Positions 11,002-23,400 of a stretch of 60,000 nucleotides of DNA are shown in pieces. The position numbers were made by a program, and so were the translations under genes. Under the pieces are notes generated by a model, which was given only the letters and a program-made list of their open reading frames with translations, ran no database searches and was not told the DNA's origin. This DNA comes from Owenia fusiformis (lineage: Eukaryota > Annelida > Polychaeta > Sabellida > Oweniidae), in assembly GCA_903813345.2 (NCBI GenBank), contig CAIIXF020000001.1, positions 31,600,556 through 31,660,555 on the forward strand. Reading direction: 5' to 3'. The stretch's first letter is position 1. Every line of letters begins with the position of its first letter.

Positions 11002-14000
11002 TCATGTATCATCAGAAAGACCTGTCCTACTCCTATGTGTTGGAATATTCACATGACCATGTAAGACATCAATGAGCATCTGTTCCTGGTCGCTGGCACC
11101 TTTGTAGTCAACCATGGAGATCTGAAGTAGATAAAATAATCAAACAGTCATTTTGAATCAGCTGAATTGCTGAATTTCTGAATTCAGAACTGCAACAAAC
11201 CAGTCAGTGCCCTCACACACCTAAACCAAATGAACACTTAAATTCAAGTAACTGTAAATGTAAAATTGAATCATAAAAGTGAATCATATGTGAGCCAATA
11301 TGTCAAACATTGTTTAGGAAAACTTAATCATGTTTTGAAGTGGTAGGAGGTGGTTTAATTTTGAGGAATTTTGATTTGAATTTTGGAAGTTTGCAAAACA
11401 TTTTCTTTTCATGGCAAAAAATCATGTTTTACCACAACTGCCAAGATTTGTATATTTATTGGGAATGTCACAGGACAAAAATATTTGCGGATGAGAAGGA
11501 ACGGGAATTCTCCAATTTGGGACGGGACATTCGGGAAGGGAAGAACATAACCAATAAATCATGCCTGATGTGTGCCCTAGAAAAACAAAACATTGGTTTA
11601 ATGACTGAGTACTATTGAAAGATTTTAGGTTTAGCCAGTCATGCAAATGCAAGGTAGCTTATATCAGCTGAAAATTGTAAGTCGAGATGATATTTATCGT
11701 GCATTTGGGAAGTTTTAGGGTCATTTACAGGATAATTATAATATCCTGAGCATGGACTGAAATATTTGGTACAGGGGGGTTGTCCCTTCTCATCCCATCC
11801 GAGACCGAAGTCCTGAGGGACGGGACAATATCGATATCAGAAAACAGCGACACTCAATATTTATACTAGAGAAGAAATTCAACCAATTCTCACTTCCATA
11901 ACTTTGTATCCCAGTTTTTTTAGATGCCTCAACTTCATAGCATGTTCTCCTAGAAGTTCCTTGCTATTCACACAGTAGTAGTCCGGCACTTGTACAATCA
12001 CAGCTATCCTACATGGACACATTAAAATATAATTATCAAGTGTTTCTTTTAAAATTCTGTTATTTACAATCATAAGTGACAGCAGTAGTAAAATAATATA
12101 CCTCACAATGTGTCAAAAATGGATTTTTTTTATTCAGTTTTATTCATTAAAATTTATCATTTCAAAATACAAATACAAATAGCGGCTGTGTATTAAAACA
12201 TTAATAGCCGCATTTAAGTACATCTGAATACGTATATATGGTCACAGGTTTATAAGAAAACTAGTTTAAAAGAAACAAGTGGGTGATGGATAAGGTGACT
12301 AAACATTAAAACATTTCTCAAAGAATTGTGCACTGAGATTTAAAATACATTAATTTATTCTAAATGGTAAGAGTCGATCACCATTTACAAAAAGAGATAG
12401 CTTGTCTTGTTGGGACTTATACACTTGATAGTTGAAATTTTGTATGTTCCCAAGTTCATCCTCTAATTCAATGAATGGATGAAATGGATGATTATAATTG
12501 TCCATTATAGTATCTGTCTCAAATCAGCCTTAAAGGACTTAAATCTTACAAATGTAAAAGCATCTAAAGGATCTAATCAGGGTTTTGTCATGTTTGGTAA
12601 TTTATAAAACAAGGCAGACATTTTCCTCTTCAATTGTGATATTTTACTTGTTGCTTGTTTTCTTTTATATTCCTTTCACAGACATCCAGTCTCTTGCTAA
12701 TTTCATGAAACCAGCAGCGACAATATTGGTAATATGGTTAAAGGTGCAACAATTAGTGCAGAGGAGCCATTCAATGATCACGGACCAGTGTCAAAAATAT
12801 CTAGGTTTGGATATTTCATCAAGACTTACATCTATTTTTATTATCTACAAAGAAACCCCCTAGATAAACATTATTTCAGCTGATATTCCTCTTGAAACAT
12901 GATGGATCTTAAAAATGAAAAAGCGGATTTCCCCTTTTTCAAGCTTTGAACTGAATTTACACTTCTTAATGCTGAAATTGATAGGTTATCCATACATTTT
13001 AAGAAAATAGGTATGTCAAAGAAGATGTTAAGCCAAATGTTGCCTTGATAGCTCAGAAAAAGTTAAAATTTTCCTTTTTTCTCTCTACAGGCCTTGTTGC
13101 CCCTTTAATATTATCAATAAGTTTTCTTGTAACCCATATCAAATGTTTACTTACTTTTGATCTATCTGTTCGGATGGGGTAGTTTTGTGCATTGGGTACT
13201 TGTTATTATCAAGTTTAATCTCAAAATCTGAAAAAAAAGATTAAAGTACAGCCAGTATTAACAATTACTAAATTATGCTGATTTGAAGGCAGCTGAATCA
13301 GCTATGAAATTTCATTCTTCCTAACATTGTTATTACTTTTATAATGTCAAGTTCATTTCAAGTGTCACTAATCATTGTAATTCTATCTAGGTACCTATGT
13401 GCTGTCTTGCCTTGTTGACAAATGACCACCATGCAAAATTGTCCTCTCCAAGTAACTTTCTGAGGTCAGCTGCAATCTCTCTACAACAGTTCTGGTAGTA
13501 TGAAGCTGGAAAAGATATTATCATTGACCTAAAAATAATCATATCTAAATATAATTCAATGTCAGCCCACTATTAAGCATTATCTTATTGAACAATAAAC
13601 CTATTCGTATTGATCAATACAATCTATTCTATAGTGAGATGCCAATTTATTTAAGAACATTCTTATTCTAGCATATTCATTCATTGCATCTATTTTTGAC
13701 AGAAAATATGTTTTGTTCAACATAGTTGTTAAGACCGTTGCCAGGATTTGCCAAAGGGGGTTCACTTTTTATTAAAAATTTCCAAGGGGGTTGACCTGAA
13801 AACTTTGCTCCAAAAATGGCCAAAATCACTTCAAAAGTGCTCAGAATGGTGAAATACTGCATGATTTTGAAAGAATTTTTCACTCAAACCACCTTAACCC
13901 CCCTGGGTACAGCCCTGGTTATATTGCAAATTTGGGAAAAGAAGAGCATAGAAGTTTCATATCCTTCTCCAAAAAGTAAAATACAGTAAGATGTACATTT

Positions 14001-16327
14001 CTTTAATAATTAACCTTCTTATTTAACACATTCTGTAACTGAGACTGGAGAGACGATTTTTTTTATCAACTTTTGAAATGGTGGGAAAAAGAAAATTTCA
14101 GGTTTCAATATTTTGTTCATTGGCTAATATAAATGAAATATAAATTAGCCAATGCATTAAACATAAATTATTAAAAAGAAGTTACATATACCTTCCAAAT
14201 ATGGCAGTTTCTTTGTTGCATCAAGGACTAGGATAGGGAGGCGAACTTTGTGTGCTTCTAGTAGCACAGCTGACTGGAATAAGTCTAGAGACCGAAATGC
14301 ATGTAAGCGTGTCTTCTTGTCAGAGATTCCTGCAAGTGCATTAGACTTTAAATTATAGATCTGTTTTGGCATTGAAATACTACTGTACTTCTCAAATACA
14401 GATAATGCAGAATTGCAAGTTTGCTTTGTTTTGATAAGTTAACTTGATTGTGATTCCATTATCTGAACATAATCTTGTAGAATATATAAAAACTCCTCAG
14501 TATTTTAACACAACATTGGAATTGAGCATATTTTGAGAAAGAAATTCTCGGCAGAACACTGGAAACTAGCCAGCTTGCTAGAAATAATCAGACCCTAAAT
14601 GTATATGAGACCTTCATTTAAGATTTTAATTTGACAGATAATAATCAATGCAGCATGTATTTGTACTTACTGTGTAATTGTGCCACAAAGTGTGGAGTGA
14701 ACACTTGTCTAACAAAGTTGATTGCATAGCGCCCAGAGAAAGCAAATGAACACAAAAGTTCAACGATGCTCTCTGGAGAGAACTGGTTAAATTCTCCGTT
14801 GAGCCTCTCTTCAATCTTTTGGAATAGTTCATTTGCATTGGGAGGAAGGTAATTCAGGTAGCCATATGGGTAGAGTAACATTGCCATCTGGTCAACACTG
14901 AAGCGATGAGAATATTGCACAAAGTGGGAAGAAATACAGTTGAATATTTTTGGAGACACATATCTGCATTCCTTACAATAATCCATTGTTAGAGCGATTA
15001 ATGTGCTGTCCAATGATGTAATTTTTGCTGGGATGTATCGCTCCAAGGCTCTCATGAAGTTTGCATTTCCCATTTTAAAATGGCGATATGCTGCCACAAA
15101 GTAAGTCATTTCATTTTGCTTAATGTTATGTATATTCAAGAGCACCCACTTTCCTACCATAACTAGTTCGCTTCCTGCGCAATATTTCATTTGTGTGAGA
15201 TTTGAGACAATAGATGTCATATCTTTGGGGGATATTTTCCACCAGCAGAGCAGCAACTGTTTCACTAATAGTTTTGACATATATTTCTTCAAAGGGGACA
15301 CTTTCGACAATGCTTTATATACATCTGCTATGTTAGTCTCATCTATCTCCTTTGTTCGATTCCCTATATGAATCAAAGCATTATCAGCTATTTCTTTATC
15401 CCCTTTGGGATGGGTCATCAGTGTATCAATTAGTGAACAAACTTCAGTGATACCAAACATTTTATCTCCAAGTCTCTTCTCCGTTTCCTCGTCAATTAGT
15501 GTTGAATGGATTTCAGAAAAATTCCCAGATTTCAGGTGGCATTTTACTAAATTGATTAACTCGACATTCTTCAATGAATGTATGTCCTTAACAACTGTGT
15601 CGCAAAGTTCATTGAGGACAGCTGTTGTAACGAAGGAATCAATGTCTTCATATGTGGCATTCTGGAGCTGACAGAGTCGTTCTAGAGCAAAGGCAGCTGA
15701 GCATGCAGTGACTTGATCTGATGGGATCTCAAGCATTTTGAACACCTTTAAATAATTAGAAGACAAATTAAACTATCGATAAATATCAAAAAGGTAAAAG
15801 GCTGCTCAAGACATGATAACATTACACTAATGTACATCAAGTGTCAAATCATTAAACCATATTTGTAAATTCTCTCAACTGTTACTTAGTTTTCAAGTTA
15901 GTACATAATATAGCTAGCTAATATTGTAGAATTAGTAAAATAGGTTCTGCAAGCCACAGATAACATATGAAATTTATATAAGCCTAAACCATAACAATAC
16001 CTGAGTTGCACTCCGACAAGCTTGAAGCCTCTCCTTGAAAAAGTTATCATGTTCAGATATTTTCTGAATATCATCAACTGAACCAGTCCCCATGTAGTTA
16101 ATCACTGGAAAGTCATACTTGTCAGTTCTTCTCACTAAAATAGGAATCTCTCGAATCTCAACTCCATCCTGACAAAAAACAATTGACTTGCTGAGAATCC
16201 TGCTCTGATTAGGAGTTGTTGATATGTGAAGTTTGATATTGGGAGGAAGGATGCTGCAGGAATCGCGTGCTTGACATAATCCTTTGAAGATTCTAGTACT
16301 TCTCTGTAGGCACCTTTGACCAGACAT
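11002..16327 (-). CDS. FAST kinase domain-containing (FASTKD) protein, complete
   Basis: Seven coding exons on the minus strand, in gene order 16327-16001, 15745-14671, 14329-14192, 13505-13395, 13227-13155, 12008-11894 and 11121-11002. All joins keep frame with GT/AG borders and total 652 aa. The N-terminus (MSGQRCLQRSTRIF) is Arg-rich with no acidic residue, as in a mitochondrial presequence. Residues ~400-467 match FAST_1 (YLNY.P.N..ELFQKIEERL, then F.QFSP, RYAINFVRQVFTPHFVAQL). Residues ~480-565 match FAST_2, including the conserved HIDFE. Residues 575-640 match the RAP domain (PDYYCVNSKELLGEHAMK, LGYKVME). FASTKD proteins act in the mitochondrial matrix on mRNA stability, processing and translation. 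The length fits FASTKD2/3/4-type members; the paralogue is not assigned. A splice acceptor at 16349-16350 implies an upstream 5' UTR exon. Without the last exon the RAP domain would end early at a TGA just past the donor. Confidence 0.93.
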
Positions 16328-16348
16328 GACACTGGGATTCTTATCTAT

Positions 16349-17264
16349 CTGAAAACATTAAATAGATATAATAAAGATGTTACATTTATAATATATACTG
16401 AATGAGAATAAATGAAAGTTTAGTTTTCATGACGTAATTTACGTGAATCTATATAGCCCAACAATTTTTGATTGAAACATAAATTTTCAATTTGTTTTAC
16501 AAATTCAAATCCATGTAATCTGTAAGATGAAGCAATTTTATAAAATACTGACCTCTTTAAAAGATGTACATCTTAAGATATTATATAAGCAATTATAATG
16601 GGACATCACTGATTGTCCGGGGGAGATACCCTAGACTACATCCACTAGTCTGACATTTTTTGAAATTTGGAAATGAAAATATTCAGACTATAGCCCACAT
16701 TTGTTAAAATTTGGGATTGCAAATTATTTGTTAACACAGGAAGTGCCATTCAAAATGGCCAATGGAGTAAATTAATTTGCATGATATTTGTTACTTCTAT
16801 TCCCCTAGCTTTATTTCCATTTGACAATGCGTTGTGATACTTTTTATAGCATTTAATTGTACCTATAAACTACTTAAAAATTGAATTGTTGTAATGTTTA
16901 TTTTTGGGAAGTGAAGCTTCAAGCCCTGTTTGTTTTATTGCTTTTAACGCCATCCCGTGTGAACTGTTGCTATAAATAACTCATAAACATACCTTCATTG
17001 AACTTAGTATGTACATGTAGTCTTAGTTCATATGACCATCTACATCGGCTTTTATTTAGTCTTTTCTAAGAGAAATCTTTTGAAAAAGATCCTTCAATAA
17101 AAACGACCATTTTGTTTTTCGCTGAAGCGAGATAAAGATCAACCTCAACAGATGTTTTTATAAATGGCAGACCAAATAATTTTAAGTTTAGATGAAAGCA
17201 TGCAATATCTTACAAAGGATAGTTTTCGTTTACATTCTATTTGATGAAATATTCTCATTACAAT
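16349..17264. other. FASTKD 5' intron/promoter region
   Basis: AT-rich region upstream of the first FASTKD coding exon. It should contain the non-coding first exon and promoter, but I could not place them. No other gene was seen. Confidence 0.4.
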
Positions 17265-18032
17265 TTTTAAGGTGCTATGGAACTTAACAGGAAATGACAA
17301 AACAGGAAGTGACAATTTTTTTTGCATTTTTAGAAATTTTTTGAACAAAGATAACAGAGTTCTGTTTTGACCTCCAGTCAATTCAACTAGTTCCAAATAC
17401 CATTTACAGGTCCAGGATCACAATGTTCATGGTCAGAATGACCCTAAACATAATGAAATAACGTTTTCAGCCCTATGAAAATGTGACTGAAAAATAGCTA
17501 AAAGTAGGAGGGTAGGAAAGGTCACTGAACAGAATCTTTTGAATTTTTCAGAAAATGTGCCCAATATATTGCTCTAAATGATACAATCTTTGAAAATTTG
17601 ATATCATTCATGGAAAAAGAAAAAAAATGAAAAAACTAATTTTAAAAGCGATTTATTTTCCTTTTTATGACTGTCATTTTTGTTTAAGACAATTTTCTAA
17701 AATTTCAAAGATTGTATCAGTTAGAGCGTTATATTGGGCACATTTTCTGAAAAATTCAAAAGATTCTGTTCAGTGACCTTCCCTAGCTCCTACTTTTAGC
17801 TTTTTTTCAGTCACACTTTCAAAGGGCTAAAAAGGGTATTTCATCATGTTTAGGGTCATTCTGACCCTGCACATTGTGATCCTGGACCTGTAAATGGTAT
17901 TTGGAACTAGTTGAATCGACTGGAGGTCAAAACACAACTCTGTTATCTTTGGTCAAAAAATGTCTAAAAATGCAAAAAAATTTGTCACTTCTTGTTCTGT
18001 CATTTCCTGTTAACTTCCATAGCACCTTAAAA
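17265..18032. mobile_element. 768-bp foldback element (two ~370-bp imperfect arms)
   Basis: The left end TTTTAAGGTGCTATGGAA pairs with TTCCATAGCACCTTAAAA at the right end, and complementarity continues almost to the centre near 17640. Matched landmarks are CAGGTCCAGGATCACAATG at about 17407 with its complement at about 17872, and GGTCACTGAACAGAATC at about 17520 with its complement at about 17764. Arms are about 80-90% complementary by eye. There is no open frame, so this is a foldback or MITE-like element between FASTKD and RNASEH1. Confidence 0.88.
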
Positions 18033-18104
18033 TAACATCTAAAAAATTCTTACTCCAGAATCAACGTTTCCACTAGTGCCCGTTGGTCCACATGCCATGT
18101 CTTC

Positions 18105-19533
18105 TAGCCAAGTAATTTGGCTAGAGACTCGAGTAACCCAAGGAGATACCCTTGGCTAATTCTACCTTTATTACTCTTAAGGCGACGCTATATTAAATAA
18201 AAAGTACAAAAAATGACTGCCATATTTTTTTGATAAAGACACATGTTTTTAAAATCTGTTTACCTTGTATATGAATTGTGTATCTTGACTAATGAAACAT
18301 GTCAAAGTTAACATCACACGTAAACGCATTTTTCAAAACTATGAATTGGAGGTGCATGGATCCCCAAAGCTAGCATGAAGAGTGCGAAGTGAGGCTAATT
18401 TTTAAAGTTTCAAGGAGTAGCCTTGCAACAGTCACACATTTGCAAACGTCTAAAATTTCTACAAATCATCTTACCTTTCCCAGGAACAACGAAGGAGCAT
18501 GAAAATGTGCACTCCTTGCATTGTTAGAGTATAATAAAGCTCAAACCATTGTAAATTCTAAATATTTCATGTCCACATTTTGTTTGCCGGAACTACTTCT
18601 AGACTTCCTGATTAATCCTCATGCAAGTTTTGTGACTACACCAAGTGGCATGGATTATCAGTTGTATGTTTTATCTATTACAGTGTAATTATCATGATAG
18701 ATACATGATAGAGGCTTTATGAATGATAAACAATGGAAACATGAATGAAGATAACTCTGGACTAAAAAATAGTTCCAGGAAACAAAATGGTGGACATGAA
18801 ATATTTAGAATTCACAATGGTTTGAGCTTTATTATACTCTAACAATGCAAGAAGTACACATTTTCTTGCTCCTTCGTTGTTCCTTGGTAAGGTAAGACTA
18901 TATCTAGAAATTTTGAATTATTGCAAATGTGTGTCTGTTGCAAGGCTACTCCTTGAAACTTTCAAAAAATAGCCTCACTTCGCACTCTTCATGCTAGCTT
19001 TTGGGAGCCATACACCTCCAATTCATAGTTATGAAAAATGCGTTTAAATGTGAGGTTTTCTTTTATGTGTCTCTTTAGTCAGGAAATGCATTCACATACA
19101 AGGAAAACAGTATACAAAATCTTCTGACTTTATCAAAAAAATATGGCTCCCATGTTTTTGTACTTTTGATTAACTTAAATGTCACCTTAATTAGGTTCCT
19201 AATTTACATCATGGGCTTTACCACAGAGCCCATGTTTACATCAGCAATCACAAGATCAAAAAAATGATTTTGAACAATGTATTTTTCAGAGGAGTTGTCA
19301 CTGACAAGCTATCGTACCACTATAATACATCAACCCTACCGCTACTGTAAGTTGTGTGGCTGTCCTACATATATTTGTTGTTCTATGCAAAAGATCTATG
19401 TTTGGTTATTGATACATTAATAATATCAGTCAATATCTAAAACGGATTAATTCACTCCACTTTGTACAAAGCCTTTGGGTTTGGAATCAATGAGCATCGT
19501 AAATTACTCGAGTCTCTAGCCAATACTTGGCTA
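18105..19533. mobile_element. ~1.4-kb foldback element with nested inverted repeats
   Basis: Outer pair: TAGCCAAGTAATTTGGCTAG with GACTCGAGTAA (18105-18136) against its complement at 19504-19533. The inner arms, about 18195-18600 and 18770-19165, are long imperfect inverted copies. Landmarks are GAGTGCGAAGTGAGGCTA against its complement near 18973, and CATTGTTAGAGTATAATAAA against its complement near 18830. The central spacer is about 170 bp. It has no coding capacity and starts only 72 bp after the previous foldback element. Confidence 0.85.
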
Positions 19534-19549
19534 GAGGGGATTCATCTGG

Positions 19550-20444
19550 AATACTGTGAACTCTATTTGAAAAAAGCTGCCGGGGTGTCATAAATTTATT
19601 GAATATTTTAAAAATCGCCAGATAAATAAATCATTAATCAAACCGGACCCAGCTCAAATCCTTGATGAGATATGACATGATTTCATCAGGATTTCGTCTA
19701 AAATTAAAACAAAATGGCTCCAAGAAAAATGGCGATGTTCGAAAACTGGACGAAATGTCGTTACGTCTGACATTAGTAACTGGCTGTAAATTCTAAGTTA
19801 GCGATCCAGAAGATGTGAACTAATACACTGATCACTTTGTGTGTGTTTTGGAATTTTTGGTGAGGTAATAAGACCAAAACTCGCAATTCAAATTGTGATG
19901 TGGAAAAATGGCGGACATATGATTTCAAATTTTATGATTACGACATTACCAGTTGTTCATGCAGGAATATATCTGTACTGGAAGGCCACGATACAGTGGC
20001 CTTAGAAGAAGGTAAATCGTAAATGGCTAAAAAGTTGTTTCCTATCTGACCTCATTATCAAAAGAAAATGTTCCAACTCACCTAAGATTTGCAGTATATT
20101 TTGAGAATGGAGTACGAGTCACATATTCAATGCATAAAACTGACCTATAAGAGTATATAAGTGATCGATAATCACATATATAACAAATTACGAAATAGGA
20201 CTATTCAAACCGGAAGTTGACTATAACACCTTACAGCTTTTTGCATTTGTTGAGATCAAATTTGGAGACTTTTGAGGGATTGAAATTTAATCTTATAGAA
20301 TTTTTTGTTTGGAAATATCTAGGATAAAAGAAATAAAAAGTGTTCTTATAACTATTCTATTCAAGGTCAAGTTATTTACAAAATATTATTGGACTGTGTT
20401 TTCAACACTTTTCCGGTGGCCTCTTCCGGTGTTTGATATTTTCA
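19550..20444. other. RNASEH1 upstream region
   Basis: No coding signal. It should include the RNASEH1 promoter and 5' UTR; no TATA box was recognised. The CpG frequency is slightly higher around 19680-19800 and 20410-20460, which would suit a TATA-less promoter. Confidence 0.35.
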
Positions 20445-23400
20445 ATGTTTAGACGATTTTATACATTTATCTCAAGTATATCACTTCCAAGAATGCCATA
20501 TTATGCAGTAAAAGTCGGGAAGAAACCAGGAGTATATGAATCCTGGTATGCCTGTTCATATTCATAAAGCTTGTTGTGAGAAAGTAATAGATCTTGAGTC
20601 ACTCTCACAGGGAGTTTTTAACCAAACCTGCCCAGTTATCTACTCCTGACGTCGTAGATCTACGACTTCGGGAGTAGATAACTGGGCCAGACGGGTTTGG
20701 TTAGGAGTTTTTTTTAGATCTACATCATATGTAGCCTACGGCTAAAGTCAGTCCCCTTTTATGTTTCTATAGCCTAGTCTAATATACATCTGTAGTCTAT
20801 TATCACATGTTTAGGAGTTTCTCAGCATTTTGATCGGTAAATTGTGATGATGCATATTCCATATCACATGGTACATAACTCATTATCATGCGATATGGTG
20901 GACCATTTGATTTCAACCATCAGCCCATGTTTCAACAAAGAAGCCTATGTTATCATTACGGAGTCAATAGCAACAATATGACGTCACTGGTTATAATATC
21001 ACTTCGTTAACAATGTAACACCACTCAAGTTACGCTTTCATTTAGTATTCTGTATGTTTGATGATGATATGTGAAATTCCCAAAAATCTACATACCTGCT
21101 CCTCTAATTATCGGTATTGTAATTGTATGCTAGATTTTAAAGGGTACACTATAATTACATTGGAGTACATAAAGTAATTGAACTATTAATATGATATACA
21201 TACAGGAAAAGTGTAATATTCATCACTAGGTGTCTTGTTTTTGTATTTCCAGGGGGGAATGTGAAGCGCAAGTTAAGGGATTTAATGGAGCTAAATATAA
21301 GAAATTTCCAACAGAAAGAGAAGCCAAAGAATTTGCTGGTGTTGCCTCTTCCAGTGTAGAATCACCATATAGACAGCCTCAAGCTTCTACATCAAATACA
21401 GCTAAATCACTAAAGAGGCCATATGGTAACTAAAGACAAGTTTCTTTTTACTAATTTAACTAAATCTTCATGATTCTGAAGTTCTTAGAACATGTATACA
21501 TGTAAGTGGCTTTGAAGCACTGCTTCATGTTTCTAAGTTCCAATTTCATTTTAAGTAGGACCTCCTTCAAAAAGCAATCATGGGTTGTTCCGAGGTACCT
21601 AGTGATATTTTGAGCTTTATGAGAAAATATACAATGATGAACAAATAGGACAAATCTTGTGTACAAATACTCATGATAAATTTGTCAGTATGAGGATTGT
21701 TCCTTCTATTGTTCTGATCACTGGTTCTGATGGACGCCAAAACATCAGCTTTCTTGAGTATTTCAGGGTTCAGTTTATAACAACGTCAGCTGCGTGTATA
21801 ATCTTTAATGCATGGCTGTTTTGTTTTGATAAGATGGGTGAAAATGATTTTTAGAGTATCATTTGTTATTGAATTTCAATTTCAAAAGGCCTGTTTTGGT
21901 AACATGGTTGGATGGGAACTAGTAGCTAGTTCAAGCAAATAGATTTACATGTGCAATTTAGTGTGGAACCTTTGAGAATCTGACATTTTGTGATTATATT
22001 ATTCCAGAGCCAGCAACAACACCTCCCAGTATAGCAGACCTACAGAGATTAGGGGACAGTTATGTACACCCAGGAGCAAAAAGGAAATTAGAAAAATCTA
22101 AGAAATCAAAAAAATCAGACACTCCATCTCCCAAAGTAGTTGCACAACTTACAGGACTAAAACATTCATTGGAACTTTTTAAACAACAAAATGCGGCCTT
22201 ACACGAGACTTGTTATCATATTGACAATCAGATTGATTCAATCATAAGTACTGGTGAGCCAACTTCTCCACTTGTACAAAAAAGGACACTTCACACAGAC
22301 ATTCCTAGGAAAAGACAAAAAACTGGTAAGCTCATTTTATTCATTAAGCTCAGTGGAAGAGCGAGAAGTCTTATTTGGCACAGTGGCCTCATTATCACAC
22401 AATAGTATCTTGAATGTTGACTGATATGCGGCACTTTGCCACTTTTTATTACACATGTATTGCATTATGCCTGATGCCAGTGAAAGGAATGCATCCTTAT
22501 ATAATGGAGCAGTTGTCATTTAGCATAAGAATCTTTTTCTTGGTTGCTTTGTCCCACTGGGCATTCATTTGGAAGTACTTGATTTACAACTACTATATGG
22601 TTCTGTAAGCATCATATCAGAACACAGCTAGGCTTTGAAAAATTGAGATCAGTTCTGATAATGTGATTATTTTCATGATGTAGAGATATAAGTGTGATTT
22701 AACATTTGTGTATGTACATGTATTTCTTCAAAAAGCTAGGAAATATCAAAAACACTATCATCATTAGTTAAAGCATTTCAATTTTTTTAAAGGTTTTTAC
22801 TACAACTGGAAAAGCACTAGAGTGGTTTTGCTGATATATATATATGTACAATACATGTATGTTTATAGATCCAAGAATGACACATCATCTTTTAGCATTA
22901 TGGTGGCCAATTTGAGACATAATTTCTGGCAGTGTTTTCTGAAATTCTTAAGATGTTTGATGGAATTTGTTTTGTTACACCTGGTGTTACTGTTATCTAC
23001 GTGGATGTGGTACAGACTTCAAATATTGTTGTCCATTTATCTGGCTTCTAACAAGAAGGAGTTTATTAATATGGTTGCATGTCCTGGGTCTAGATTAGAT
23101 CTAGATTGGGTCTAGATCCAAAAGGAGACAATACTACTACCTGGTTATTTCCATCATGAAATGTTCAAAATAATCAGTTATTTCTTATTCTTGTGGAATC
23201 GCCCACTCTGGGGAGTTGCTGTTTTTCTAGTTACATTTGTTGTTACATGCAGTTTAAATATTTTTTCTCAGGCAGCAGGATCAGAACAGAATACATTTCC
23301 TGAAAAAATGCTTTGGTCACCTTACCATACATAAGTTTATACTTAGAGGACCAACATAATTATGTTATTTTGTTTGTAGAAAGTCAACCAGTTGTGTACA

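Noticed and set aside
11879-12106. Single-exon 75-aa protein ending in MEVRIG
   Set aside because: The last codons are read-through past a GTGAGA donor; splicing to 11121 completes the RAP domain.
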